Assembly (NCBI RefSeq): GCF_916618745.1
Contig: NZ_OU745373.1
Coordinates: forward strand, 1,066,001-1,130,000
From: Cardiobacterium sp. Marseille-Q4385
GTDB taxonomy: Bacteria; Pseudomonadota; Gammaproteobacteria; Cardiobacteriales; Cardiobacteriaceae
Direction of reading: 5' to 3'
Length of the DNA stretch: 64,000 nt
The position numbers and the translations under genes were made by a program. Below the pieces are notes generated by a model. The model did not search any database, was not told where the DNA came from, and was given only the letters and a program-made list of their open reading frames with translations. Positions 24,631 to 33,579 of this stretch are shown here, one piece after another (position 1 is the stretch's first letter; every line of letters begins with the position of its first letter).

Positions 24631-25722
24631 CTATTTGAGAATCCGCAGTGACGGTGTTGCCGTCTGCGGCGGTGTGCCCCCGGCTCCACCACCATCAAGC
24701 ACCTCCGGGCCGAAGGTTAATTCCAGCAAGCGTGGCAAGCCGTATTGCAAATCCCGCGCCATGCCGCTCCGTCCGGGACCTAGTTGTTGCAGGGCGGCAA
24801 AGATTTTGTGCCACAGTTGCGATGCTTCAAACGGCAGACCGGGCTGCGGTTCCGTATTGCGTCCCATCTGTGCCAGGGTGATGCAGTTGCTGCGGTACAT
24901 CCATTCGCTGATGCGCCCCAGCTTGTGCAGGCGGTAATTGAGCGCGGCAGCCGATACCCGCCAGCGCTGCTTGATGATGACCAGTCTGTCCAGCGTACCT
25001 GCCCCGACAGGTTCCGCCAGCATAGCATCGCGCGGCATAAGCAATGCCGAGGCAAACTGGTCGGCTTCCTGCTCCGCTTCCCGCCCTTGCGGCTTGCCGC
25101 GCGTATGCAGCAATAAATGCCCCAGTTCGTGAGCGAGGTCGAAACGGCAGCGCTCGGCGGTCTTTTGCCGGTTCAGGAAAATCATCGGCAAGCCGTTATG
25201 CCAGACGGAAAAGGCATCGACCACGGCGGTATCCATGGCAAGAGAAAACACCATCACGCCGTGGCTTTCCACCACATCCAGCAAATGGGCAATCGGCATC
25301 TGTCCCAAGCCCCACGCTTGCCGCAGACAGGCAGCAGCGGTTTCCGGGTCACAATCGGCATAATCCGGAATATCCACAGCGGGCAGGGCCAACCGGTCAT
25401 TCAACCAGTCCCGGATCTCCGCGCCCATATGCATGGAAGCGACGGCAGTATCCGTTTGCCCTCTTGTCATCTTGCTTCTCGCACGGAAACTGATTTTGTC
25501 GCGGTCGGCCTTGTCAATCACCGGGGCATTTTCTTTGTCGAAGTATTCCGGCGGGAAACGCAGGATGCGTGCCAGCGCCAGCAAGGTAGCCCCCTCAGGC
25601 TGTTGTTGGCCTGTCTCGTAGTTGGTAATGGTGCGCACACTGACCCCCGCCTGCGTGGCAAGTTCTGTTTTGGAAAGGCCCGCACGGAGGCGGGCAAGGG
25701 TCAGACGGTCGGGATTGAACAT
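24631..25722 (-). CDS. XRE-family regulator with ImmA/IrrE metallopeptidase domain
   Basis: 363 residues. Residues 1-62 are a helix-turn-helix (LSKTELATQAGVSVRTITNYE). The middle carries an ImmA/IrrE-type Zn-protease motif HELGHLLLH with a downstream EADQFASALLMP. This layout is known from regulators that cleave or control partner repressors and from toxin-antitoxin modules. It is the first gene of a three-gene cargo island inserted between gpG and the protease; the gene upstream ends 2 bp before its start. Confidence 0.88.
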   Translation of the reverse strand: MFNPDRLTLARLRAGLSKTELATQAGVSVRTITNYETGQQQPEGATLLALARILRFPPEYFDKENAPVIDKADRDKISFRARSKMTRGQTDTAVASMHMGAEIRDWLNDRLALPAVDIPDYADCDPETAAACLRQAWGLGQMPIAHLLDVVESHGVMVFSLAMDTAVVDAFSVWHNGLPMIFLNRQKTAERCRFDLAHELGHLLLHTRGKPQGREAEQEADQFASALLMPRDAMLAEPVGAGTLDRLVIIKQRWRVSAAALNYRLHKLGRISEWMYRSNCITLAQMGRNTEPQPGLPFEASQLWHKIFAALQQLGPGRSGMARDLQYGLPRLLELTFGPEVLDGGGAGGTPPQTATPSLRILK

Positions 25723-25724
25723 GG

Positions 25725-26360
25725 TCAGCTGGTTGTTTTGATACCTACGGGAATGTCTATGGGAGGAGAATCCTGCACCACTGATATTGCCACAGGCAGG
25801 AGTTTGTCGGTTGGGATGATTATACGATGGGCAAATGCGGTAAATGCTTTTTCATTAGCCCGCACGGGTAATGACAATTCGGCGCGCACCGTATCGGCGG
25901 TGACATAAACCAGCAGATACCAGCGCGGTCGTTGCCCGATGGTGATTTCTTCCCCTGGAAATAATGATAGCTGTCCGTTTATTTCCACTGCCTCATGCGT
26001 CATTTTGCCGATACGGCTTTGCTGGCTTGCGACGGTGGACAGGATGCCGGTCCATTTATTGCCTTTCTTCACGGTGAGACCGTAGCCGACTTTTGTATTT
26101 ACCGTCTGCTCGTCATTTCCCTTCTTGACGGTTTGCCAGTGCCTGCCCAGTGACAACAGGCGTTCGCGCACAATTCCCTGACCCTCGCCGAATACCTTCT
26201 GCTCCCGAAAGTTGACCGGCACAAGCGGGCTGGTATGGCGCCATGCCTGTGCTATCAGGGCCACTATTTCCTGCAGCAGCGACATGGACAGTTCCATTGC
26301 CTGCAAGCGGACATCGTCCTCCTGATAGTCCGGTAAATCAAAGGATTTCAGGCCATTCAT
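25725..26360 (-). CDS. Unknown partner of the XRE-ImmA gene
   Basis: 211 residues, soluble, no signal peptide. An N-terminal helical part (residues 1-60) is followed by a mixed region with FGEGQGIVRERLLSLGRHW and a beta-rich C-terminal half. I recognise no family. The stop is 2 bp from the XRE-ImmA start on the same strand, so the two are co-transcribed and probably work together; a target or toxin role is a guess. The 110 bp upstream are AT-rich and may hold the promoter. Confidence 0.6.
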   Translation of the reverse strand: MNGLKSFDLPDYQEDDVRLQAMELSMSLLQEIVALIAQAWRHTSPLVPVNFREQKVFGEGQGIVRERLLSLGRHWQTVKKGNDEQTVNTKVGYGLTVKKGNKWTGILSTVASQQSRIGKMTHEAVEINGQLSLFPGEEITIGQRPRWYLLVYVTADTVRAELSLPVRANEKAFTAFAHRIIIPTDKLLPVAISVVQDSPPIDIPVGIKTTS

Positions 26361-26471
26361 TGTTTATCTCCTGTATATGAATTTCCTGAAATTCTACCTC
26401 GATTGAGGTGAAAAAACAAGAAACACACCCGCCGAAACTGGGAATCCGCTCCGCGATGCAACTTCGTCCAG

Positions 26472-26741
26472 TTATACCCCACCATGCTGAATGGTCCCGG
26501 TTTTAGCCCGGTCATACTGGTTTTGCAGATTCATCCATAATTCCGCACTCGTACCAAACGCGGTGGCCAGCTGCTGTGCCGTCTGTGCGGTAATGCCCAC
26601 CTTGCCGGCAATAATCCGGTTAATCAAGCGTAGCGGCCTCCCAATCATTTTGGCCAGTTCTGTTTGTGTCCATTCGCGCGTATCCAGCTCATCCTTGAGG
26701 TATTCCCCCGGATGGAAGGCCGCTTTTTCAATCGTATCCAT
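26472..26741 (-). CDS. HigA-family antitoxin-like regulator
   Basis: 89 residues, an XRE helix-turn-helix protein with the HigA/VapI layout: HPGEYLKDELDTREWTQTEL, MIGRPLRLINRIIAG, and SAELWMNLQNQYD. HigA proteins neutralise HigB mRNA interferases encoded next to them. No HigB-like gene is adjacent: the gene upstream is phage gpG and the one downstream is unrelated. It may be an orphan or regulate the neighbouring cargo genes. Confidence 0.85.
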   Translation of the reverse strand: MDTIEKAAFHPGEYLKDELDTREWTQTELAKMIGRPLRLINRIIAGKVGITAQTAQQLATAFGTSAELWMNLQNQYDRAKTGTIQHGGV

Positions 26742-26743
26742 AT

Positions 26744-27223
26744 TTATTCTCCCGTCAGGTAATCCCCTGCAAACTGCACCATCTCGGCCACATCCTCGTC
26801 AGTCAGCTGCAAAAAGGGACGCGCGGGAATGCCGGGGTGGTTGACGCTTTTCCGGAAAATCGTGCGGTTGCCGACCTTGAAAGCCAGCGCCTTGGCGCGG
26901 CGCGCGGTGATAACGTGCGGCGCGGTGCCAAACTGGTGATAGGGGGCATAGCTGAGGCTGGAGCCGACCACCGCCTGCTTGCTGTCGCTTTCTGCGGTGA
27001 TACTGTCGCGCAGCCGTCCGGTATCGAGCAGCGGCCCGCCACGCCGCGCTTTGAGCCCCGCCCATGCTGGGCGGCCACCGGCGCGGAAATTGAGCATCAC
27101 CGCGCGTTGCATTCTTGCGGCAAGCAGCGCGGTGAGGTCATCGGGGTGTGCGAGCGTGCCCTCGATGCTGTTGAGCAGATTGGTGAGGGGGTCGAGGTTA
27201 ACGCGGATGTCGAGTTCGGCCAT
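26744..27223 (-). CDS. Virion morphogenesis protein, Mu gpG
   Basis: 159 residues. The pattern LLDTGRLRDSITAESD, then SSLSYAPYHQFGTAPHVI and PARPFLQLTDED is the tail-completion/gpG signature. It acts in head-tail joining. The cargo island starts 2 bp after its stop, suggesting insertion directly behind this gene. Confidence 0.9.
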   Translation of the reverse strand: MAELDIRVNLDPLTNLLNSIEGTLAHPDDLTALLAARMQRAVMLNFRAGGRPAWAGLKARRGGPLLDTGRLRDSITAESDSKQAVVGSSLSYAPYHQFGTAPHVITARRAKALAFKVGNRTIFRKSVNHPGIPARPFLQLTDEDVAEMVQFAGDYLTGE

Positions 27224-27591
27224 CAGTACGTCATCCCCGGCGGTAATGGTCCGCCCGGGCCGCGAATTCTGTTTATGATCCCGTTGTCTTCCGGCAGGAT
27301 GTCGTAGCCCGCGTAGAGCAAGGCGGCGAGCAGGTCGTCATCATAGAGCTCCGGGTGCGTCACCGGCCTGTTATAGCTGGGCGGCAAAGCACCGTTGTCA
27401 ATTCCATCGGCAACGGCGCGGGCAGCGGCGGCCTCAACCAGGGCGACGGCCTGTGCGTCCCCCTCGAAACGGCCCTGGACGAAGCCGAGTGGTGGTTTTA
27501 ATACTCCCAGCCGCGTCCAGCGCACTGTGCCAAGGGCGGCGCCGTCCCGGCTCAAGACAAAATCAATAATGATGGTTTTGCTTTTTTTCAT
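27223..27591 (-). CDS. Small hypothetical phage protein between gpF and gpG
   Basis: 122 residues, soluble. It has IDFVLSRDGAALGTVRW at the start and a proline/glycine-rich end (IRGPGGPLPPG). I recognise no family. The start overlaps the MuF stop as ATGA and its stop overlaps gpG by one base, so it is translated with the head genes. Confidence 0.55.
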   Translation of the reverse strand: MKKSKTIIIDFVLSRDGAALGTVRWTRLGVLKPPLGFVQGRFEGDAQAVALVEAAAARAVADGIDNGALPPSYNRPVTHPELYDDDLLAALLYAGYDILPEDNGIINRIRGPGGPLPPGMTY

Positions 27592-29228
27592 GGGGTGTAC
27601 CTTACCAGTAGCGCCAAACCGAAATGCAGGAAATCCGGCTTTGCCGCAAGCTCGGCGAATTTGCGTGGGTCGCCGCCGAGCAGTGCTTCAAAGGTCATGC
27701 TCATCATCTCAAGCGGCTGCGGGTCGTTTTCGTCGCCGTACATTCTGCCATAGTAGGGGCTGGGGAAATCGTCGCGTTTGCCCTGCTCATGCTCTTTATA
27801 ACGTTTGCTACCGGTCATGGCGTTCATGCTTTGTACCGCTTCACCGGCGGTACGTTCCCGCCATATACGGGAAAAATAGCTGTCCAACTCCGGCATGACC
27901 CGCTGCAAGCGGTGGGCAAATTCGTGGACGTGGGTGGAGATGATGTAGCGTTTGCTGCCAAAGCTCAAGTCATTCTTGATCAGGCCGTCTCCCTGTTGGA
28001 AAGCGGGATTTCTGCCTTTAAACGCCCAGCTAAATTGCTCATAGTCGTATTCGTCCCATAGCGGTAGGGCTTTTTTCCGCATGGCGGTGATAAAGGCAGC
28101 GGCATCATCCGGTGTGTGGTGCCAGGCGCGGAGCAGGCTGTTTTCAACCAGCATCCGTCCCATTTTGTTGGAGGCATCAACCCACGCCTTTGGATAGATT
28201 CTCAGGCTTTCCACCAGTTCTGCCGCCGTTTCGGCGTCGCTACTGTATGCCGCCACTTCTCCGTCAATGGCAATGCCCTCGCGTCTCATGATTTCGAGGA
28301 TGCCGAGGTGCGGCTCCTTTTTGGCGATGTATTCGTCCATCACCTCTTTGTAACGTGTATATAGCTGCTCGCCTTCGTGGATGATGCTGTCGCTGCTCGT
28401 GAAGCGGCTTTGCTCGGCCAGCCGCTCGGCAAAGGCCGCGCCGTGCTTCTCCGCCGCAATCTGCTGCAATCGGTCGAGATAATTCGCGCCAACATTGCGG
28501 TCAAAGCCCACATCGGCGCTGATGACCTGCCCGTTGGGCATTTTCAGCCCACGCGTGGTCACGGTGTCGCCATCGCGTCCGACCAGCTGCTCTACGTCCT
28601 CCCACTGCCCCTCGCTGCTCTCGGCAACACGACCCATTGCTTCGAGGTCGCGCGTGCTGTGCTGGATGACATTACAGCGGCAATTAAAGCCATTGGGAGG
28701 ATAAAACGTTTGCCAAAACGGGTCGTCAATGGGGTAAATATGCCCATCCAGTGCCGCGTGTTCGTCGCGGGTACGGTCATCCATCACCGCCGTGTACTCA
28801 AGGTAGGGCATGGCCTTTTGTACGCGCGTGATTTCCTGCCAGCGTCCGGCGGCAAAGGCATTTTTGACGTTGGTGCGGTAGATGGTGTTAAGACGGTGCT
28901 CACCAAAGCGCACCGCCAGTTGCTCGCCGGTCTTGCTGTCCACCATCAGGCCGTCATCAAGCAGCCAGCCGTGTTGCGCCATGCGGCCGCCGACATCCTC
29001 GCGCCACTCACGCTGCGATTTGCCCTGATTGATGGCTTCTTGCAGCGAGGTGCGCAGTTCCTCTACCACGTCCTCGCGGTAGAGACCCGTGATAAAAAAC
29101 GCCTGCTGCTCGGCAGCGATTTGCGCCTCGCGCCAGTTGGCGGGGGTGGCGTAGCCTAGGCCCTCAAAATAGCGGACGGCGCGCTCCGGCGGCAGCCCGA
29201 GGGCGAAACCGAGGTCAGGCGCGGGCAT
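27588..29228 (-). CDS. MuF head protein with C-terminal HExxH domain
   Basis: 546 residues from the ATG at 29228 (MPAPDLGFALGLPPERAV), overlapping the portal stop. Residues about 1-200 are the MuF/SPP1 gp7 minor head domain, with MDDRTRDEHAALDGHIY and NGFNCRCNV. The C-terminal region has HEFAHRLQ at 435-442 and a candidate third zinc ligand Glu507 in PLEMMSM, i.e. a metallopeptidase-like domain. MuF proteins are known to carry toxin domains delivered with phage particles; that this one acts so is inferred. Confidence 0.85.
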   Translation of the reverse strand: MPAPDLGFALGLPPERAVRYFEGLGYATPANWREAQIAAEQQAFFITGLYREDVVEELRTSLQEAINQGKSQREWREDVGGRMAQHGWLLDDGLMVDSKTGEQLAVRFGEHRLNTIYRTNVKNAFAAGRWQEITRVQKAMPYLEYTAVMDDRTRDEHAALDGHIYPIDDPFWQTFYPPNGFNCRCNVIQHSTRDLEAMGRVAESSEGQWEDVEQLVGRDGDTVTTRGLKMPNGQVISADVGFDRNVGANYLDRLQQIAAEKHGAAFAERLAEQSRFTSSDSIIHEGEQLYTRYKEVMDEYIAKKEPHLGILEIMRREGIAIDGEVAAYSSDAETAAELVESLRIYPKAWVDASNKMGRMLVENSLLRAWHHTPDDAAAFITAMRKKALPLWDEYDYEQFSWAFKGRNPAFQQGDGLIKNDLSFGSKRYIISTHVHEFAHRLQRVMPELDSYFSRIWRERTAGEAVQSMNAMTGSKRYKEHEQGKRDDFPSPYYGRMYGDENDPQPLEMMSMTFEALLGGDPRKFAELAAKPDFLHFGLALLVRYTP

Positions 29229-30819
29229 GGATTTGCCCCCACAGATTGGCGACAAAGAGGGCGCGCGCCAATACCTGCTGCATCTGCGCCCCATCCCAGT
29301 CGGGATAAGCCGCGCGCACGTCGGTGGCGAGCGCATCAAGGCTCACGCCCTGTTGCAGCAGCTTGCCGAGATGTTTCGCCAGCGCCTCGCCGCCCTCGTT
29401 AAGCGGATTATGCGCGGCGTCGCGATCAAGTATTGCTTCTAGCAGTTGTTGCCCGCTGGCATTGGCCGGCGTGACCGAGAGGGCCGCCTGCCGTGGCGCG
29501 CAACAAGGACATCCCGCGCCGGCAAAACCGGCAGCGGCAGCGAGCGGCGCGGGTGTGGCGTTATTGTCGGGCAGGTGCAACACGGCCTCGCCCTCCACCG
29601 CCGCCGGAATGGCGAGCTTTTCGCGCGCCCAAGCGGCGGGAATCTGCATGCCGATGCCGACCAGTTTTGGCAGAGCGTCGGCGTAAACGGCAAGGTCTTC
29701 GGGTTGTGACAGGTCAAACTCGAAATACGGCATCCGCGCCGGATCAATGCCACCACGGTTGAGCAGTACCAGCGGCGCAATCAACTGCCGTGTCAGTGTT
29801 GCCGCCAGTTGACGGGCATCGCTGGCGAGCAGGTCGTGCCGCACCTCGTTATGGACGTTGCCAAGGGCGTTGGTGCTGCTTTTACCGTCGGCCTGGCTGG
29901 TCAGGGTGCCGCCGAGGATGATTTTGCTCGCTGTTTTCTCACACCAGCTAATCATGGTCATGTACGCGTCACCGTTGCCGTCGGCGGCATCGAGTAGCTC
30001 CAGCGCCATGCCCTCGGGGATGATGCCGGCGGCGTTGTGACCGATGCCGACCACGGCGCGCAGCAGGGTCTTTTTATCCTCCTCGGTGGCACCGGCGCTG
30101 TATTTGCCGATGCGCACCGGCAGGCCGTAAATTTCCAAAAATTCGGCGAGGTCGCGGATCGAGTAATTTTTGAAGAGATACGGCCAAACTAATGACCGCA
30201 TCAACCCGCCGCGTGCGGTGATGCCGCTGCGCGCCTGGGCACGATGCACAATCCAGCCGCAAGGCCACAGCTCCTCGCCCTCCGGATTGCCGTCCACCGC
30301 GCGCAGCCGTAATACATTTTTCCGCAGCTGAAACCAGCCCTGCGGCCGGTGCGTAAAGGTGGCGGGCAGCCATAGCCCGTCGCGCTGTTGCCAGGCGATT
30401 TCACAGGCGGCAAAGCCGTGGCCGAGCGCGTCAAGCAGGTCGAAAAGCAACGCCTCAAAATCATCCAGTCCGTACAGCCAGCGCTTGACCTCTTCGGCGA
30501 GCGCCTGCTCCGCCGCCGTGGCATCCACCGGCGGCAATACCTGCCACGGCAGGCCAATCAGCGCCCGCTTGCGCTTGCTCATCTCCGCAAAAATATGGCC
30601 GTCTTTTTCCTCGGCATCGGCAAAAAGCTCCGCCTGCGCGGTGATGTCGCCGTCCTCGGCGGATTCGAGGATGTCGTGCAGTTTCAGCGGCGTCAGCCCG
30701 CGTCCGGGATGGTCAAACGTGGTGCCGAGCCGTGCGGCCAACGCTGCGCTCTGTGTGCCTTTTGGGGCTTTAATGCGTTGTTGCACGGCGCTTAATGCCG
30801 CCTTAAACCAGTGTTGCAT
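29215..30819 (-). CDS. Portal protein, Mu gp29 (DUF935)
   Basis: 534 residues with the DUF935 layout: GRGLTPLKLHDILESAEDGD, AEMSKRKRALIGLPW, then GFAACEIAWQQRDGLWLP. It forms the dodecameric DNA gate of the head. The C-terminal part (after about residue 430) is Ala/Pro-rich with GCPCCAPRQA, a Cys cluster of unknown meaning. Confidence 0.92.
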   Translation of the reverse strand: MQHWFKAALSAVQQRIKAPKGTQSAALAARLGTTFDHPGRGLTPLKLHDILESAEDGDITAQAELFADAEEKDGHIFAEMSKRKRALIGLPWQVLPPVDATAAEQALAEEVKRWLYGLDDFEALLFDLLDALGHGFAACEIAWQQRDGLWLPATFTHRPQGWFQLRKNVLRLRAVDGNPEGEELWPCGWIVHRAQARSGITARGGLMRSLVWPYLFKNYSIRDLAEFLEIYGLPVRIGKYSAGATEEDKKTLLRAVVGIGHNAAGIIPEGMALELLDAADGNGDAYMTMISWCEKTASKIILGGTLTSQADGKSSTNALGNVHNEVRHDLLASDARQLAATLTRQLIAPLVLLNRGGIDPARMPYFEFDLSQPEDLAVYADALPKLVGIGMQIPAAWAREKLAIPAAVEGEAVLHLPDNNATPAPLAAAAGFAGAGCPCCAPRQAALSVTPANASGQQLLEAILDRDAAHNPLNEGGEALAKHLGKLLQQGVSLDALATDVRAAYPDWDGAQMQQVLARALFVANLWGQIHARA

Positions 30820-30828
30820 TGTCTCCTC

Positions 30829-32451
30829 CTACCATGCGCCGTCGCCAAAACGTGCCGCGTCGCTATGACGCGGCACCGCCGTGTAACCCACCTGCTGCCC
30901 GCCGTGCGCCACCGCCCCCGCCCACAGCATATGCAGTGCATCCGGTCCGTCATCGTGGTCGGCCTTGGGAAAATGTCTTAACTGGCTGATAAGCGTCGCC
31001 TGCTCGCTGTGCAGGCGGATCAGGCCGTTCGCCATATGCGGTTGCAGGCTCTCAATGCGCAGCATCTTGTCACTGTGCGGGCTGACGGCGCGCGCGGGGA
31101 CGGGGATGCCCTGCGCGGCACTGCGGCGGATAAGCTCCGTCCGCAAAAATTCCTGGAATTGCACCGCCTCGACAAACCACACCAGACAGCGGTAGCGCTG
31201 GTGCAGGGCAATGACGTCACTGATGATGCGGTCGGGCAGACGTTTTTTAATCTGCGCTTCGACGACGTAAAGCGTGCCGCTCTGGCGCTCGTAGCCGCCG
31301 ACAAGGATGGCGGACGGGTCGCGCGCTGCGCCCGCTCTGCCCAAAGAGGGGTCCACCGCGCCAAAATAGACGAGGTCGTGCGGCAGCTCGCTCCAGTACT
31401 GGATGACATGGGCAAAGGGGGCGTCCTCGCCGCTGACCGGGTCGTTTTGGTATTCACTGTCGAAGGTGGCATGCCCGTCGCGGGCGCGAATTTTCATCAG
31501 TGCCAAAAGCGGTCGCGCCGCCCAGCTCACCACCGCGCCGGCGTCCATCGCGGTGCGGTGCTCGTGGTAATAACGGTCGGCGGCGGCCTCGCCGCTGGAC
31601 AGATAGAGGCTTTCCCATTCGTCCCACAGCACCATGTCGCTTGGTGGTTTGAGCAGCGCCTTAAAGCGCGCCGTCGTCCACGCCTTGTTGTTGAGGGTGC
31701 GCGCCAGCACGCTGTCGTAGTGCAGGATGGTGCCGATATAGACCACGTCCAGCTTTTCGCCGGCGGCGCCCAGCGGCAGCACGGTCTTGGTCAGCCAGCT
31801 GTGCAGCTTGTCGCGCTGCTCGGCGCTCCTCACCTGTTCGTCGTTTTCGAGGTCGTCGAGGATGACCAGGTCGGGGCGGTGTGCGCCGTGGCGCAGACCG
31901 CGCAGCTTTTTGCCGCTACCGGCGATGGTGATTTTGATGTTGTTGGCGGTGACCACGGTGCCCGCCTGCCATACCCGCCCCTTGCCCGCCGCCTCCGGGA
32001 AATCTATGCGCAAACGCGGATTGGCTTCCAGTTCAACCTTGATGGCTTCGAGCATCGGGTAGGCCTGGTCAATACTCTCCATAATCAGCACCGCGTAATG
32101 CTTGCGCCCGGTGACGATGCAGTACAGGGTAAAAAGCTGGGTGACGAGGGTGGATTTGGCTTCGCCACGCGGCGCAGCGATGGCGTCCAGCTCGCTTTTC
32201 GGGCTTTGCAGGATGCGCGGTAGGCGGTCGAAGAGGTAGCGGTGCAGGTCGCTCTTTTCCGGATGGCGCGTGTAATGCGGGAAATAGTGGGCAACAAAGT
32301 AGTCATAGCCCGCGCGCGGGTCGAAGACCAGCTTACGCCGCGCCGCCACCGCCTGAGCGCTGTCGTCCCAGCCCGCATAGTGCGCCTCAATATTGGCACG
32401 CAACGACGCCGACAGCGCGGCGAGATTTTCAAAAAATTCGGCTTTTTTCAT
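30829..32451 (-). CDS. Terminase large subunit, Mu gp28
   Basis: 540 residues. The ATPase shows a Walker A-like APRGEAKSTL, a Walker B VILDDLEND and the coupling region VVYIGTILHYDSV. The nuclease half begins near AVDPSLGRAG. It pumps DNA into the prohead. The start region is unusual: a strong hairpin with five T lies directly upstream, and the GAGGGG ribosome site is in its 3' arm. Confidence 0.92.
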   Translation of the reverse strand: MKKAEFFENLAALSASLRANIEAHYAGWDDSAQAVAARRKLVFDPRAGYDYFVAHYFPHYTRHPEKSDLHRYLFDRLPRILQSPKSELDAIAAPRGEAKSTLVTQLFTLYCIVTGRKHYAVLIMESIDQAYPMLEAIKVELEANPRLRIDFPEAAGKGRVWQAGTVVTANNIKITIAGSGKKLRGLRHGAHRPDLVILDDLENDEQVRSAEQRDKLHSWLTKTVLPLGAAGEKLDVVYIGTILHYDSVLARTLNNKAWTTARFKALLKPPSDMVLWDEWESLYLSSGEAAADRYYHEHRTAMDAGAVVSWAARPLLALMKIRARDGHATFDSEYQNDPVSGEDAPFAHVIQYWSELPHDLVYFGAVDPSLGRAGAARDPSAILVGGYERQSGTLYVVEAQIKKRLPDRIISDVIALHQRYRCLVWFVEAVQFQEFLRTELIRRSAAQGIPVPARAVSPHSDKMLRIESLQPHMANGLIRLHSEQATLISQLRHFPKADHDDGPDALHMLWAGAVAHGGQQVGYTAVPRHSDAARFGDGAW

Positions 32452-32453
32452 AC

Positions 32454-32480
32454 AAAAAGACCCCTCAGGATTGAGGGGTC
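32454..32480 (-). terminator. Hairpin over the terminase large ribosome site
   Basis: Perfect 9-bp stem GACCCCTCA/TGAGGGGTC (32459-32480) with a four-base loop, then T5 (32454-32458) and the terminase ATG at 32451. It looks like an intrinsic terminator but its 3' arm holds GAGGGG, the likely ribosome site, so it could control transcription, translation or both. Confidence 0.75.
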
Positions 32481-32528
32481 ATTCTAGGCAGCGCGCGCGG
32501 GGCGCCGTAGTTGGCGGATGTCAGCGGG

Positions 32529-32732
32529 TTAGGATGCTTCCGCCTCCATTTCCGCTGCATCCAGTGCGGCGGCAAGCTGCGCCAGATAGTGGCGGATGAC
32601 CGGGGTATAGGCGCTGAGGGTGTATTGGGTGTCGATTTCGTTGAGGGCACCGGTGACCGCGTCGTTGATAAAGCGCAGTTCGTAGGCGAGCGTCTGGGCG
32701 CGGCTGATGGCCTGCGAGAGTTGCGGGGTCAT
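32529..32732 (-). CDS. Small hypothetical phage protein
   Basis: 67 residues from the ATG at 32732, preceded by GGGGAGGTG. It is helical and Ala-rich (LSQAISRAQTLAYELRF, ending LDAAEMEAEAS). I recognise no family. It lies between the Rha-like gene and the terminase hairpin. Confidence 0.6.
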   Translation of the reverse strand: MTPQLSQAISRAQTLAYELRFINDAVTGALNEIDTQYTLSAYTPVIRHYLAQLAAALDAAEMEAEAS

Positions 32733-32733
32733 G

Positions 32734-33366
32734 TCACACCTCCCCGTCGGCGAAGCGCAGGCGGCTGCCCTGCGGGGCGGCGAGCGGTAGCGCCTGCTGC
32801 TCACCGAAACCGAGCTGTTTGAGGCGGGCGAGGCGGCGACTGATGCTGCGCACCGAGCAGCCGAGCAGTTGCGCGCATTCGCGGCTGCTGAGACCGAGGC
32901 GGCGGTAGCGCAGCAGTTTCAGGGCGTCGCCATGCGTCTTGGTGTATGCGTCCTGCAATTCGTCCACCAGCCACAGCAGGCGGCTGTTCTCCGCGCGCAG
33001 GATGGTGAGTTCGGCGGTGTTGTCGCGGCTGTTGTGCTGTTCGAGTTCCTGCCAGCGTTTGACGATGGCGGCGGTAAAACGGGGGCAGAGTTGCGCGGCG
33101 ACGGTGATGCTGTCCAGCTTGCCTTGTTCGCCGCTGAAAAAGTAGGTTTGAGTAGTGTAATTACGTGAATTTCCTTTATTTTCTTGCACGTCCACCATTG
33201 GTGGACATGCAATAATTTCTTGCTCAACGAGGCGTTCGATGGTGCGTTTGACGCTGTCGTGGCGGGATTGCACCAGCTCGGCGATTTGCAGGCTGTTCAT
33301 GTGCTGTGCGTCGTGGCCGTGGAAATCAGCGGCGGTCAGTTGGGGTTTTGTGCTATCATAATTCAT
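32734..33366 (-). CDS. Rha-family regulator with C-terminal helix-turn-helix
   Basis: 210 residues. The first 110 match the Rha/pRha domain (MNSLQIAELVQSRHDSVKRT, then YFFSGEQGKLDSITVAA). A coiled coil follows, and the C-terminus has a helix-turn-helix LSSRECAQLLGCSVRSISRRL. Rha proteins are phage regulators that can interfere with growth on some hosts. It overlaps the RHH gene upstream by 11 bp. Confidence 0.78.
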   Translation of the reverse strand: MNYDSTKPQLTAADFHGHDAQHMNSLQIAELVQSRHDSVKRTIERLVEQEIIACPPMVDVQENKGNSRNYTTQTYFFSGEQGKLDSITVAAQLCPRFTAAIVKRWQELEQHNSRDNTAELTILRAENSRLLWLVDELQDAYTKTHGDALKLLRYRRLGLSSRECAQLLGCSVRSISRRLARLKQLGFGEQQALPLAAPQGSRLRFADGEV

Positions 33367-33568
33367 GGTTGGATTCCTCGTTCATGGGGGGTTTGACTTG
33401 CAACACTTCTTGGATCTCGGTAGATGGGGAAGTGTTGCCCAAAAAGTTTTCAATGGCCGTAACCATAATGCGGTTGGTGCTGGTCTGCCACGTGGTCGCC
33501 CGTTCTTTCAGCCGTCGGCCCAACGCCTGTGGCATCCGCACTTGGGTGCGGTAGAGTGGTTTCTGCAT
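33356..33568 (-). CDS. Arc-like ribbon-helix-helix regulator
   Basis: 70 residues. The N-terminal strand RTQVRMPQALGRRLKERA and helix STNRIMVTAIENFL fit an Arc/MetJ-type DNA-binding dimer. It is part of a minus-strand regulator run (33771 to 32734) that starts from the promoter at 33825. Confidence 0.75.
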   Translation of the reverse strand: MQKPLYRTQVRMPQALGRRLKERATTWQTSTNRIMVTAIENFLGNTSPSTEIQEVLQVKPPMNEESNHEL

Positions 33569-33579
33569 ATGGTTTCTCC

